The translations under genes were made by a program, and so were the position numbers. From Planctomycetota bacterium (GTDB taxonomy: Bacteria; Planctomycetota; J058): a DNA stretch of 34,893 bases. Location of the stretch: assembly GCA_020425635.1 (NCBI GenBank), contig JAGQRJ010000487.1:1-34893 (forward strand), in the 5' to 3' direction. The notes beneath the pieces were generated by a model that saw only the letters and a program-made list of their open reading frames with translations, ran no database searches and had not been told where the DNA came from. Below are positions 1 through 8,637 of the stretch, piece by piece (positions within the stretch are counted from its first letter, which is position 1; the number at the start of each line of letters is the position of its first letter).

Positions 1-117
1 CAGCGCGCCGAACACCAGCCACAGCGCACGCCGCAGGCCGTGGGTCACCCGCAGGCGACGCGCGCCGAGCGCGAGCTGGCGCCGCAACGCGTCTTCGGCG
101 TGGCGACCGTCGCTCAC
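1..117 (-). CDS. N-terminus of a probable membrane protein (partial)
   Basis: The frame opens with GTG at 117-115, overlapping the TGA stop of the upstream lipoprotein gene (116-114) in a GTGA junction, and runs off the left edge after 39 codons. The visible peptide begins MSDGRHAEDALRRQLALGAR, is rich in Arg and Ala, and ends in a hydrophobic stretch (ALWLVFGAL) that looks like the start of a transmembrane helix after a short cytoplasmic tail. The overlap indicates translational coupling to the YdjY-like lipoprotein, so the two products may work together at the membrane. Too little is visible to assign a family. The call rests on the stop/start overlap and the sensible codon composition. Confidence 0.55.
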   Translation of the reverse strand, partial: MSDGRHAEDALRRQLALGARRLRVTHGLRRALWLVFGAL

Positions 118-1286
118 TTGCCCTCGTCCGGGTCGGCCGGCTGCTCCGGCGGCGGCGCGTCGGCGGGCTGCGTCCCCTCGCCCGGATCGGCGGAGGCCGC
201 CGGGTCCTGCACGCGAATGTGCACGATCACCTTCGTGCCACGCTCGGGCAGCCGGCCCTCGTAGGGGACGTAGACCGTGTCGTCGCCCCCCTCGATCAGC
301 GGGGTGTCGAGGACGCAGTCGGGGTCGTGAAAGGTCGCCGCGATGTTCCCCGTGTAGCTGGCGGCGAACACCTCGTGCTCGGTCTTGAACTCGGGGGGCG
401 TGGGCACCATGACCTTGCGCGAGCCGGTAAAGACCCAGCCCGCGGGCTCCATGGCCGCGCCGCGACGCTTGTCCCAGATCAAGTCCTCGGCCCGGCGGGT
501 GACGCGGCCGTCGACCGCCGCGGGGGCGCTGGAGTCGAGGGCCGGGGTGTCTTCGGCGGCCCACGAGACCTCGACGACGACCCGCTCACCCTTGTCGAGC
601 TCGATCGCCTCGCCGAACTCGTTGACCTGCGGCGTCGGCGTGAGCCCGATCAGGATCAGCGCCAGCGAGATCTGCTCGGGCCCGTCCGTCGGGTCGAGGT
701 CGAGCAAGAGCAGGCTCTCGTGGGTCTTGCCCTTGCGGGTGCAGGCGAGCAGCTCGAGGGCCGGGCTGCGCTTGAGGCAGATCGAGCCTTCGATCTCGAG
801 CCGCCGCTCCTTGGTGTAGACCGTGATCCCGGGGAAGTGCTTGAGGATCCCCTTGGCGGCGAGCGCCTTCAGCTCCTCGGGGCTCAGCTTCGGCGCCGGC
901 GCCGGCTCGCTGGGGTCGCGCTCGTCCATGGGCTCGTCGTCGTCGCGCACGGCCGAGCCGTCCCAGGGCTCGTCCTCGCCTGCGGGCGGGTCGAGCACGG
1001 GTGCCCCGGTGTCGGGGTCGACCTGCACCGCGTCGAGCTCGGGGATCGTGTCGGCGGTCAGGAGCTCGTCGACCCACTCCTCGTCGTCCGGGGAGTCGCC
1101 GCCCGCGAACCCCGGGTCGCCCTCCGAGGGGTCCTCCGCGTCGTCACGGAACAGCGTCTCGCTGGTCTTGATCGTGTCCAGCTTGCCGATCGCCGCGCCC
1201 GGGTCCTTCCCCGAGTCCGCCGGGCAGCCGGCCAAGGTGAGCGCCGCCGCCCAGAGGGCGATCGCTCCAGTCGTGCCGCGGGTCAT
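114..1286 (-). CDS. YdjY-domain lipoprotein
   Basis: Predicted 390-residue lipoprotein. The ATG at 1286 follows a strong GAGGAGG ribosome site, and residues 1-21 form a lipoprotein signal peptide ending in the lipobox L18-A19-G20-C21. Residues about 25-150 are an acidic, proline-rich spacer. From about residue 150 the protein resembles the YdjY domain common in planctomycetes: a strand-rich start (GITVYTKERRLEIEG), the segment LACTRKGKTHESLLLLD, the ALILIGLTPTPQVNEFGEAI segment, and a late W-D-K/GWVFTGS stretch. The biochemical role of YdjY domains is not established. The C-terminal tail is Pro/Asp/Glu-rich. It lies 77 nt downstream of glyA and overlaps the next gene. Family membership is by motif memory, not a search. 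Confidence 0.8.
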   Translation of the reverse strand: MTRGTTGAIALWAAALTLAGCPADSGKDPGAAIGKLDTIKTSETLFRDDAEDPSEGDPGFAGGDSPDDEEWVDELLTADTIPELDAVQVDPDTGAPVLDPPAGEDEPWDGSAVRDDDEPMDERDPSEPAPAPKLSPEELKALAAKGILKHFPGITVYTKERRLEIEGSICLKRSPALELLACTRKGKTHESLLLLDLDPTDGPEQISLALILIGLTPTPQVNEFGEAIELDKGERVVVEVSWAAEDTPALDSSAPAAVDGRVTRRAEDLIWDKRRGAAMEPAGWVFTGSRKVMVPTPPEFKTEHEVFAASYTGNIAATFHDPDCVLDTPLIEGGDDTVYVPYEGRLPERGTKVIVHIRVQDPAASADPGEGTQPADAPPPEQPADPDEGK

Positions 1287-1363
1287 GGGGCCTCCTCGCC
1301 TTCGAACCCCGGGGGGTGACGTCTGGTTCCCTCTGGCTGAGACGGGCGCCCAGCGCGGATTGT

Positions 1364-2656
1364 TCACCGATCGGGGGTCCACAGGGGTCGAGCATGACAC
1401 ACCTCGCGCACCTCGGCGGCGACCTTTTGCCGCGCGCTGGGGTCGTCCTTGGCCGCCAGCGCCCGGTCGATCCAGTCCGCGATCCGGTCCATGTCCTCGA
1501 GCCCGAAGCCGCGGCTGGTCACGATCGGGGAGCCGATCCGGATCCCGCTGGGGTCCATCGGCTTGCGCGCGTCGTAAGGGATCATGTTCTTGTTGACCGT
1601 GATCCCGACCTCGTCGAGCAGCGCCTCCGCGTCCTTGCCGCCGAGGCCCTTCGAGGTCACGTCCACCAGGAACAGGTGGTTGTCCGTGCCCCCCGACACG
1701 ATGCGGAACCCGCGCTGGGCCAGGCCCTGGGCCATGCGTTGGGCGTTGGCGATCACCTTGCGTTGGTAGGCCTTGAAGCCCTCGCTCTGCGCCTCCTTGA
1801 ACGCGACCGCCTTGGCGGCGACCACGTGCCCCAGGGGCCCGCCCTGCTGCCCGGGGAACACGCTCTTGTCGAGGGCCTTGCGGTACTTCTTGCGGCAGAG
1901 GATCAGCCCGCCGCGCGGGCCACGCAGGGTCTTGTGGGTCGTGGTCGTGACGAAGTCGGCGTGCGCCACGGGGTTGGGGTGCTCGCCGGCGGCGACGAGG
2001 CCCGCGATGTGCGCGATGTCCGCGAGGAGCAGGGCGTCGACCGAGGCCGCGATCTCGGCGAAGCGGGCGAAGTCGATCACCCGGGAGTAGGCGCTCGCGC
2101 CGCACACGATCATGCGCGGCTTGTGCTCCGCGGCCAGGCGCGCCACCTGCTCGTAGTCGATCCGCTCGTCGCCCTCGGTCACCCCGTAGTTGACGATCGT
2201 GTAGAGCCGCCCCACGAAGTTGACCGGGTGCCCGTGAGAGAGGTGCCCCCCGTGGTCCAACGACATGGAGAGGATCGTGTCGCCGGGCTCGAGCACCGCG
2301 CCGTAGACCTCGAGGTTGGCCTGGGTCCCGGAGTGGGGCTGTACGTTGGCGTGCTCGGCGCCGAAGAGCTCCTTGGCGCGGTCCCGCGCCAGGCGCTCGC
2401 ACACGTCGAGGTGCTCGCAGCCGCCGTAGTAGCGCCGCCCGGGGTAGCCCTCGGCGTACTTGTTGGTGAACCACGAGCCGTTGGCGGCCATGACCGCGGG
2501 GCTGGCGGCGTTCTCCGAGGCGATCAGCACGATCGTGTCTTGCTGGCGCCGGAGCTCGGCGGCGAGGGCGTCGGCGACCTCGGGGTCCGAGGCGCGCACG
2601 TGCTCGAGCACCGGGCCGGCGTAGCCGCCGAGCGCGTCAGGGGAGGCTTGGGTCAT
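1364..2656 (-). CDS. glyA: Serine hydroxymethyltransferase
   Basis: A 430-residue PLP enzyme interconverting serine and glycine with transfer of a one-carbon unit to tetrahydrofolate; cytoplasmic. Landmarks: the early [20 protein letters not shown] segment, the [18 protein letters not shown] segment, the HSGTQAN segment, [20 protein letters not shown], and the PLP-lysine motif [14 protein letters not shown] with K242. The length is close to the usual 415-430. The frame is open well upstream (through prfB), but the ATG at 2656 was chosen because AGAGAGGA lies 7 nt before it and the protein then starts just before the conserved core. It sits 20 nt after the prfB stop, so both are probably cotranscribed. 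The short C-terminal extension ending PLWTPDR is not conserved. Confidence 0.97.
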   Translation of the reverse strand: MTQASPDALGGYAGPVLEHVRASDPEVADALAAELRRQQDTIVLIASENAASPAVMAANGSWFTNKYAEGYPGRRYYGGCEHLDVCERLARDRAKELFGAEHANVQPHSGTQANLEVYGAVLEPGDTILSMSLDHGGHLSHGHPVNFVGRLYTIVNYGVTEGDERIDYEQVARLAAEHKPRMIVCGASAYSRVIDFARFAEIAASVDALLLADIAHIAGLVAAGEHPNPVAHADFVTTTTHKTLRGPRGGLILCRKKYRKALDKSVFPGQQGGPLGHVVAAKAVAFKEAQSEGFKAYQRKVIANAQRMAQGLAQRGFRIVSGGTDNHLFLVDVTSKGLGGKDAEALLDEVGITVNKNMIPYDARKPMDPSGIRIGSPIVTSRGFGLEDMDRIADWIDRALAAKDDPSARQKVAAEVREVCHARPLWTPDR

Positions 2657-2676
2657 GGCGAGGTCCTCTCTCACGA

Positions 2677-3783
2677 TCAACGTTCCTGACCGGCGGCCCA
2701 GCGCAGGTAGGCCTCCACGAAGCCCTCGATCCCCCCGTCGAGCACGCGCTGCACGTTGGTCTCCTCGTGACCGGTGCGCGAGTCCTTGACCAGGGTGAAG
2801 GGCTGCAGGGTGTAGCTCCGGATCCGGTCGGCGGCGCCGAAGCCCATGTTCGACTTGCTCGAGTAGCCGGCGGCGGCTTCCTTCTCGCGCTTCTCCAGCT
2901 CGACCTGGTGCAGGCGGTTCTTGAGCATCTGCATCGCCGTGCGCCGGTTCGCGTGCTGGTGCCGCTCGTTCTGGCACTGGGCCACGATCCCGGTCGGGAT
3001 GTGGGTGATCCGCACCGCGCTCTGGGTCTTGTTCACGTGCTGCCCGCCGGGGCCGCCCGCCGAGTAGGTGTCGACCCGCAGGTCGCTGTCGTTGATCTCG
3101 ACCTCGATCGCGTCGTCGAACTCGGGGGTCACGTCGACCGCGGTGAAGCTGGTCTGCCGGCGCTTCTGCGCGTCGAAGGGCGAGATCCGCACCAGGCGGT
3201 GCGTCCCGCGCTCGCTCTTGAGCCAGCCGAAGGCCCCGGGCCCCTTCACGTGCAGGGTCGCGCTCGAGATCCCCGCGGTCTCCGCGTAGTCGACGTCGAT
3301 CATCTCCACGCTGAACCCTTGCTGCTCCGCGTAGCGGGTCAGGAGCCGCATCAGCATCTCGGTCCAGTCGCAGGCGTCGACCCCGCCCGCCCCCGCCTGG
3401 AGGGTCACGAAGGCGGAGAGCCGGTCGTGGTCGCCGGTGAAGTAGGTGCGGAGCTGGAGCTTGTCGAGCTCGCTCTCGGCGGTCTCGAGGTCGCGCTCGA
3501 CCTCGCTCGCCGCGTCGGCGTCGCCCTCGCTCGTCGCCAGCTCGTCGAGCACCTCGAGGTCGTCCAGCCGGTTCTGGATCGCGCTGAAGGCGTCGGTCTC
3601 GCTCTTGACCGCCTTCAAGCGCTGCACGACCTCCTGGGCCGCGTCGCTGTTGTCCCAGAACCCCGGCTCGCCCATCTTGCCTTCGAGGGCCTGCCGCTCG
3701 GTGGTCAACGCGTCGACGTCGAGGGTCTTGCGCAGCTCGTCGTAGCGAGCGCGCAGCTCTTGGATCTTATGGCCGAAGCTCAC
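2677..3783 (-). CDS. prfB: Peptide chain release factor 2, unframeshifted
   Basis: A 368-residue class I release factor recognising UAA and UGA and triggering peptidyl-tRNA hydrolysis on the ribosome. Seen directly: the stop-codon recognition tripeptide S201-P202-F203 ([11 protein letters not shown]), which marks RF2 rather than RF1, and the catalytic G246-G247-Q248 in [20 protein letters not shown]. The N-terminal coiled domain ([20 protein letters not shown]) continues without a break. At the place where many prfB genes carry the CTT-TGA-C autoregulatory frameshift, this gene reads CTC GAC GTC in frame, so the frameshift is absent. The GTG start at 3783 has only a weak ribosome site (AGG directly adjacent). 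First gene of a probable prfB-glyA-lipoprotein operon. Confidence 0.96.
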   Translation of the reverse strand: MSFGHKIQELRARYDELRKTLDVDALTTERQALEGKMGEPGFWDNSDAAQEVVQRLKAVKSETDAFSAIQNRLDDLEVLDELATSEGDADAASEVERDLETAESELDKLQLRTYFTGDHDRLSAFVTLQAGAGGVDACDWTEMLMRLLTRYAEQQGFSVEMIDVDYAETAGISSATLHVKGPGAFGWLKSERGTHRLVRISPFDAQKRRQTSFTAVDVTPEFDDAIEVEINDSDLRVDTYSAGGPGGQHVNKTQSAVRITHIPTGIVAQCQNERHQHANRRTAMQMLKNRLHQVELEKREKEAAAGYSSKSNMGFGAADRIRSYTLQPFTLVKDSRTGHEETNVQRVLDGGIEGFVEAYLRWAAGQER

Positions 3784-3885
3784 CCTGGCTCGATCGCCCC
3801 CGCGGGGCGTTAGTGTTTGGAGAGGCGGGATTTGCGCTGCGACATTGAAACATGCCGGCGCGCGCCAGCCAAGGTTCCGAGCGCG

Positions 3886-5436
3886 TTAGCCCCCCAGCGA
3901 ATCGAAGCGCGCCCAGGGACTCGGGCCGTAGAGCGAGAGCACGCGCTTGCCCGCCTCGGGGGTCCCCCGCTGCGCGAGGGCCAGGCCCGCGTCGAGCACG
4001 CGGGCGCGGCGCCCCGCGCCCGTCGGAGGACAGAGCTCGAACTGCCGCAGGAGGTCGTCGTCGTCGACCTCGCGCCCGCAGCTCAGGGCGACGACGTCGA
4101 CCAGCTCTGCGTGCCAGGCGCCGGCGCGGAACAACTGCACACCCCAGGCGTCGAGGGCCTGGGGGATCGCCTCGTGACCGAGGCGCGAGAGGGCCTCGAG
4201 CGCGACCCCGCGCTGACCGGGGTCGTCGTCGGCCTCGAGCGCGATCTCCAGCACGCGGTCGGTGAAGCCCTGGAGCCCGAGCAGCCCCACCGACCACATC
4301 GCCACCGCCCGCGGCGCCCGCTCTTCGTGCTGCAGCCAAGGGCCCAGCAGGGCCGAGGCCGCCTCGAGGTCGCGCGACTCCGCCAGGCGAATCAAGGCCT
4401 GGGCGCGCAGCGCCGCGTGCGGCCCCTGGCCGTCGCGCGCCATGCCCAGCCAGCGCTCGAGGAGCTCGGTCGGCGTGCTCCCGGCGGCCGCGGGCGCCTG
4501 CTTGAGCAGCGAGGCCAAGAGCGCCGGGTCGTCGAGGCTGGCGAAGAAGCGCCACACGGCGTCGGCGAGCCCGCGGCGCATGAGTTCGTGCGCCGCGGCG
4601 TGGCGCACCGCCGTGCTGTCGCTGTGCTCGAGGGCGGCCTCGAGCAGCTCCTCGCTCTGCAGCGCGCGCGCCGCGTGCACGAAGAGCGCGACCCGCAGCT
4701 CGTGGTCGGGGTGGGCGCGGGTCATCTCGCTGACGCGCTCGCGCACGCTGGAGCGGGCGAAGCCGTTGCCCCCGAGGCCAACCAACCAGCGCCCGCTGCG
4801 GAGCACCGCGAGGCAGGCGCTCTCCGAGTCGAGGGCCTCGATCCGATCGAGCACGTCGTTGGCGGCCGACTCGTCGACGGCGCTCGCCGCCTGCACCGCG
4901 ATCGCGACCGCGGGCACGCGCCCGGCGTCTTCGCCGCGGAGCACGACCTCGACCTCCCCCGGCTTGCGGCTCTTGAGCACGGCGGTCAGCGCTTGGCGCA
5001 GCTCCTTGGTCGGCGGGGACTCGAGCTGCCCGAGGAGCTTGATCACCGCCGGAACGCCGCCGGGGTGCTTGCGGCGCGCGACCTCCTCGAGGGTCTCGAG
5101 GGAGCGCGGGTGCTCGGGGCGCCGCCAGGCGTGCTCCAGGCGGCGGGCCAGGTCGGCGTCGCCGAGGAGCGCCGCGGGGCGGTGCGGGGTCACGATCGGC
5201 GGGGTCCCGCTCGCGGTCTCGCGGCTGCCGTCGGCCAGCTCCACGGTCACGGAGACGTCGAGCAGGCCCTCCTCGAGGCCCACCACCTGACCTTCGCCGC
5301 CGGCGACGCGCACCCGGTCGCCGGGGACGGGCGGGATCGCGAACCCCGAGCGGAGGGCGCCTGTGCGGTAGCGGTAGAGGGCGCGGGGTTCGCTGCTCGC
5401 CGAGCGGCGCAGGCGCTTTAGTTCGGGGTGGATCAT
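3886..5436 (-). CDS. Helical-repeat (HEAT-like) protein of unknown function
   Basis: Predicted 516-residue cytoplasmic protein with no signal peptide. Residues about 35-75 (GDRVRVAGGEGQVVGLEEG) look like a small beta-rich domain reminiscent of SH3/KOW-type folds. The rest is a run of amphipathic helix pairs of 30-40 residues rich in Ala, Leu and Glu (for example VRHAAAHELMRRGLADAVW and GQRGVALEALSRLGHEAIP), the look of HEAT or Armadillo-type scaffolds. No catalytic motif was recognised. Its ATG (5436-5434) overlaps the TGA of the zinc-finger protein (5435-5433) in an ATGA junction, so the two are translationally coupled and probably functionally linked. HEAT-like assignment is from pattern only; other alpha-solenoids are possible. 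Confidence 0.8.
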   Translation of the reverse strand: MIHPELKRLRRSASSEPRALYRYRTGALRSGFAIPPVPGDRVRVAGGEGQVVGLEEGLLDVSVTVELADGSRETASGTPPIVTPHRPAALLGDADLARRLEHAWRRPEHPRSLETLEEVARRKHPGGVPAVIKLLGQLESPPTKELRQALTAVLKSRKPGEVEVVLRGEDAGRVPAVAIAVQAASAVDESAANDVLDRIEALDSESACLAVLRSGRWLVGLGGNGFARSSVRERVSEMTRAHPDHELRVALFVHAARALQSEELLEAALEHSDSTAVRHAAAHELMRRGLADAVWRFFASLDDPALLASLLKQAPAAAGSTPTELLERWLGMARDGQGPHAALRAQALIRLAESRDLEAASALLGPWLQHEERAPRAVAMWSVGLLGLQGFTDRVLEIALEADDDPGQRGVALEALSRLGHEAIPQALDAWGVQLFRAGAWHAELVDVVALSCGREVDDDDLLRQFELCPPTGAGRRARVLDAGLALAQRGTPEAGKRVLSLYGPSPWARFDSLGG

Positions 5437-6425
5437 GCGTTGAAGAAGAACCCCGTGGGTATGTCGACCTTGTTCTCGGTGAGCTGCGCGTTCGGCTGCG
5501 TCTCTTCCTGGGCCCGGGGCTTGGCGTCGAACAGCGCCAGCAGCCGCTCACCGAGCGGCGTGACGTCGTCGTCCTCGGGGTAGGGCGGGGGCAGGGCCGC
5601 GACGATCGCCTCGACCTGCTCGCGGGTGACCTCGGGGGGCGACTTGAGCACCATCAGCTCGAGCATGCGCGGGTGGAAGTCGTCGGAGCGCACGTAGGCG
5701 GCCACGGAGAAGTAGACCGGGCTGCGCCGCATGCCGAACACCTGCTGGCGGCTGATCCGCAGCTCGCCCTTGGCGATCTTCTCCTTGGTGTAGCGACACG
5801 CCGCCCGCCCGCTCGGGGCGACCTCGAGGGCCGGCAACCCGCCGGTGTCGCGCCAAGGCGAGCGCGGGGTCGGCGCGATCCCGGGAGGCAGCTGCTCTTT
5901 GAGGAAGGCGCGCACGTCCTCGGGCCAGCGCTCGGACGCCTCGGCCACGACCCGCTGACAGAGCCCCGGGGCGAGCTGCACCACGCAGCCGAGGTGGAGC
6001 CGGCGCTCGCCGTCGATCGAGAACGCGCGCACGGCGTGCTGGTGGGCGATCCCCGGCCCACCCGGCACCTCGACCCCGCAGAACGCGCAGTCCCCGTGCA
6101 TGTCGCGCTTGTCGTAGGAGAGGTCCAGGATCGGAGTGCGCTGGTAGGAGCGCGGCGAGGGCTCGACGTCCTTGTCGACGAAGCGCGCGAGGTCCGAGAG
6201 GGCCTGGGCAGGCCAGTCGGGGGCCTTGTCCTTGAGCTTGCGCGCCGCGAGGTCGGGCGCCTTGGTGGCGGCGCAGTCGAGGTGATACAGCTGCTCCTGC
6301 CCGAGAACGTTGATCGCCTTGACCCGGAAGCTCCCGCGGTCGATCTCGACGTCGCAGGCCTTGCACTTGGCCCGGCTGGTCGGGGAGACCTCACACAGCA
6401 AGTCGATGTATGGATTCCAGCGCAT
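5433..6425 (-). CDS. Tandem PARP-type zinc-finger-like protein
   Basis: Predicted 330 residues. Two modules keep a CCHC ligand pattern like eukaryotic PARP-type fingers: C21-x2-C24-x23-H48-x2-C51 (SRAKCKACDVEIDRGSFRV ... YHLDC) and C113-x2-C116-x27-H144-x2-C147. A third stretch near residues 205-250 (SGRAACRYTKEKIAKGELRI) keeps the SGRA-C-KI-KGELRI skeleton but has lost the second Cys and the H-x2-C end. No ADP-ribosyltransferase catalytic domain is seen. In PARP1 these fingers bind DNA breaks; here a nucleic-acid role is inference. The start was set at 6425 because GGAGGGG precedes that ATG by a few bases; a GTG 11 codons upstream is less well placed. It is coupled by ATGA overlap to the helical-repeat gene. 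Confidence 0.78.
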   Translation of the reverse strand: MRWNPYIDLLCEVSPTSRAKCKACDVEIDRGSFRVKAINVLGQEQLYHLDCAATKAPDLAARKLKDKAPDWPAQALSDLARFVDKDVEPSPRSYQRTPILDLSYDKRDMHGDCAFCGVEVPGGPGIAHQHAVRAFSIDGERRLHLGCVVQLAPGLCQRVVAEASERWPEDVRAFLKEQLPPGIAPTPRSPWRDTGGLPALEVAPSGRAACRYTKEKIAKGELRISRQQVFGMRRSPVYFSVAAYVRSDDFHPRMLELMVLKSPPEVTREQVEAIVAALPPPYPEDDDVTPLGERLLALFDAKPRAQEETQPNAQLTENKVDIPTGFFFNA

Positions 6426-6680
6426 TTCCCCTCCGGCCGCGTAGGGCAAGTGTCCCACCCTCGGCGGAGGAGCACCAGTCGCGTCGACCCGAGGCGGGGG
6501 GGGGCGACGGCTAAACCGAGGCCAGGCGGATGGTTGTGCGCCAAACCGCGGGACTGTACGCCGCCGTGACGGACTCGACCCAACACCCCCGCGTCCATCG
6601 CGTAACTTACCCGAGACCCGATCCTCGGCGCAGTCGCTTGCCGAGTGTGGGTGCCTTCGCGAAGGGGTGGATTAAACGCA
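6426..6680. promoter_or_regulatory. Divergent intergenic region
   Basis: This 255-nt gap separates the zinc-finger gene (minus) from the PDZ operon (plus), so it should hold promoters for both directions. I found no convincing -35/-10 pair. The only notable structure is a perfect 12-bp palindrome CCTTCGCGAAGG at 6654-6665, lying 15 nt before the ATG at 6681 and covering the only SD-like bases (AAGGGG) of that gene. It could be an operator or a small hairpin that limits ribosome access. Confidence 0.35.
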
Positions 6681-8615
6681 ATGAAACTAGCAGCTTATAC
6701 TGTCGCGGCGACCCTCCTGGTCGCCAGCTTCGCCCACGGCCAGGACACCCGCGCCGAGTTCGGGCGCGAGCTCAAGGGCCTCGGCTCCGCCACGGAGTGC
6801 GGCGTGGCCGCGCTCACCGCCGGACCGACCCGCGCCTTCCGCAGCCGCCTGGCCCTCGACGCCCAGGTCCGCGGGACCGCCTTCTGCGTGTCCAGCGAGG
6901 GTCACATGTTGACCTACTCGGGCTACGTCGCGGGTCGCCCGACGGTCGACCTGATCTTCCACCGCGGCGTGCGCGCCAAGGCCGACGTGCTCGGCTTCGA
7001 CCTGCGCTGCGGCGTGGCCGTGCTCAAGCTGCAAGACGTGGCCGGCCTCACCCAGCGCCTCGGCCGGCTCGACGTGATCTCCCTCGGCGACTCCAGCGGC
7101 CTGCGCGCCGGCGAGACCGTGTTCAGCTGCGGCAACGCCTACGACTCGATCGCGATCGACGGCGTCCCCGCCCTCTCGCGCGGGATCGTCACCACCCTCG
7201 GCCGCATGAACGACGCCGGGGTCTACGGCGGGTTCGCGATCGAGACCGACGCCGCGGTGAACCCCGGGAGCTTCGGGGGCCCGCTGGTCAACCGCGAGGG
7301 TCGCGCGGTGGGGCTGGTGATCCCGGTCTACTCCGAGCGGCGCTTCCTCGGCTGCGCCGTCCCCAGCAACCTGCTCCGCGCGAGCTATCAGGCGATCGTC
7401 GCGGGGACCCCCCTGCGCGCGCCCAAGATCGGCGTGCAACTCGAAGACACCGGCGGCGAGGCCAAGGGCGGCCTGAACGTGCTGAGCGTCGAGCCCGGGT
7501 CTCCTGCGGCCCTCGCGGGGCTCAAGGCCGGCGACCGGCTCGTGCGCTTCGACGGCGCCGCGATCCAGGACTCCGAGGACGTGCGCGCTCAGCTCGCCCA
7601 GCTCACCCCGGGCAGCCCGGTGACCCTGACCCTGGAGCGCGGCGCGCGGATCAACCTGCAGCTGGTGTTGGGCGAGGGCGAGCCCCTCGCTCCTCCGCCG
7701 GCGATCGCCCAGCGCCCGGAGCCCCGCCCGCAGCCCGCTCGCCCGCAACCGCCCGCCCGCCCGCAGCCCGCGCGCGGCGTGCGCCTCGGGGTCGAGGTCG
7801 CGGAGAAGGGCGGCGCGATCGAGGTGGTCGCGGTCGAGCCCAACTCACCCTGCGGCCGCGCGGGCTTGCGCGCTGGCGACGTGATCAAGAAGCTCGGCGG
7901 CAAGACCGTGGGCTCCCTGGACGACCTGGCGGCGGCCGTCGGCGCGCTGGGGAACGCCCCCAGCGCCCAGCTCACCCTCGAGCGCGGCGGCTGGTCGCGT
8001 GAGGTCACCCTGAGCTTCGGCGACGCGCCCCCGGCCGTGGCCGGCAAGGCCCTCCCGGTCGACCAGCGCGGCTACTTCGGCGTGTGGATGACCCCCGGCG
8101 ACGGCCAGGGCGGCGCCCTGCTCGACGGGGTCAGCAAGGGCTCCCCGGCCAAGAGCGCGGGCCTCATGGCTGGCGACCGGATCGTGATGGCCAACGGCAC
8201 CAAGATCTCGAGCTGCAACGACCTCGTGGCCGTGCTCGAGACCCTCGGCCCGGGCACGAACCTGATCCTGCGCGTCCGCCGCGGCGAGCGCGAGCAGCTC
8301 GTGCGCGTGCAGCTCGGCACCCGCCCTCAGACGACCCCGGAGGCCGACCTCGGCGGCAAGAGCCCCTACCTCGGCGCCAAGCTCGACGTCGCGCAAGGCG
8401 GGCTGAAGGTGCTCGAGATCGACCCGGAAGGCCCGCTCGCCGGCACCGGCCTGGCCGCCGGCGACCTGCTCTTGCGCTTCGGCGCGAAGCCGGTGCGCAG
8501 CCTGGAAGATTTGATTCAAGCCATGAACGGGAAGAATCCTGGAGACTCCGTCGAGCTCGAGGTCTCCCGCGACGGCTGGTCCAAGACCCTCACCGTTCGC
8601 CTGGGCGCGCGCTAA
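6681..8615 (+). CDS. Secreted HtrA-like pseudoprotease with four PDZ domains
   Basis: Predicted 644 residues with a signal peptide (MKLAAYTVAATLLVASFAHG, cleavage after the GHGQ-like region near residue 20). Residues about 55-235 follow the trypsin-like fold of HtrA/DegP, but every triad position is changed: the His position is G81 (LTYSGYVAG instead of LTNNHVVAG), the Asp position is G111 (RCGVAVLKL instead of DIAVLKL) and the Ser position is F198 (NPGSFGGPL instead of NPGNSGGPL). Four PDZ domains follow, near residues 248-333, 366-450, 465-550 and 558-644, with a Pro/Arg/Gln linker between the first two. It therefore cannot be a conventional serine protease and is probably a binding or scaffold protein in the envelope. 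The ATG at 6681 was chosen over upstream in-frame starts because it begins the signal peptide. First gene of a four-gene operon. Confidence 0.88.
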   Translation: MKLAAYTVAATLLVASFAHGQDTRAEFGRELKGLGSATECGVAALTAGPTRAFRSRLALDAQVRGTAFCVSSEGHMLTYSGYVAGRPTVDLIFHRGVRAKADVLGFDLRCGVAVLKLQDVAGLTQRLGRLDVISLGDSSGLRAGETVFSCGNAYDSIAIDGVPALSRGIVTTLGRMNDAGVYGGFAIETDAAVNPGSFGGPLVNREGRAVGLVIPVYSERRFLGCAVPSNLLRASYQAIVAGTPLRAPKIGVQLEDTGGEAKGGLNVLSVEPGSPAALAGLKAGDRLVRFDGAAIQDSEDVRAQLAQLTPGSPVTLTLERGARINLQLVLGEGEPLAPPPAIAQRPEPRPQPARPQPPARPQPARGVRLGVEVAEKGGAIEVVAVEPNSPCGRAGLRAGDVIKKLGGKTVGSLDDLAAAVGALGNAPSAQLTLERGGWSREVTLSFGDAPPAVAGKALPVDQRGYFGVWMTPGDGQGGALLDGVSKGSPAKSAGLMAGDRIVMANGTKISSCNDLVAVLETLGPGTNLILRVRRGEREQLVRVQLGTRPQTTPEADLGGKSPYLGAKLDVAQGGLKVLEIDPEGPLAGTGLAAGDLLLRFGAKPVRSLEDLIQAMNGKNPGDSVELEVSRDGWSKTLTVRLGAR

Positions 8616-8637
8616 GCGCCAGGCGAGGAGCACCACC

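Noticed and set aside
1290-2474. Upstream in-frame continuation of the YdjY lipoprotein frame across glyA (about 390 extra residues)
   Set aside because: It is an Arg/Gly/Pro-rich shadow of glyA; the ATG at 1286 has a strong ribosome site and starts a lipoprotein signal peptide.
6426-6458. GTG at 6458 as start of the zinc-finger protein
   Set aside because: The ATG at 6425 has GGAGGGG at a proper distance; the upstream start does not.
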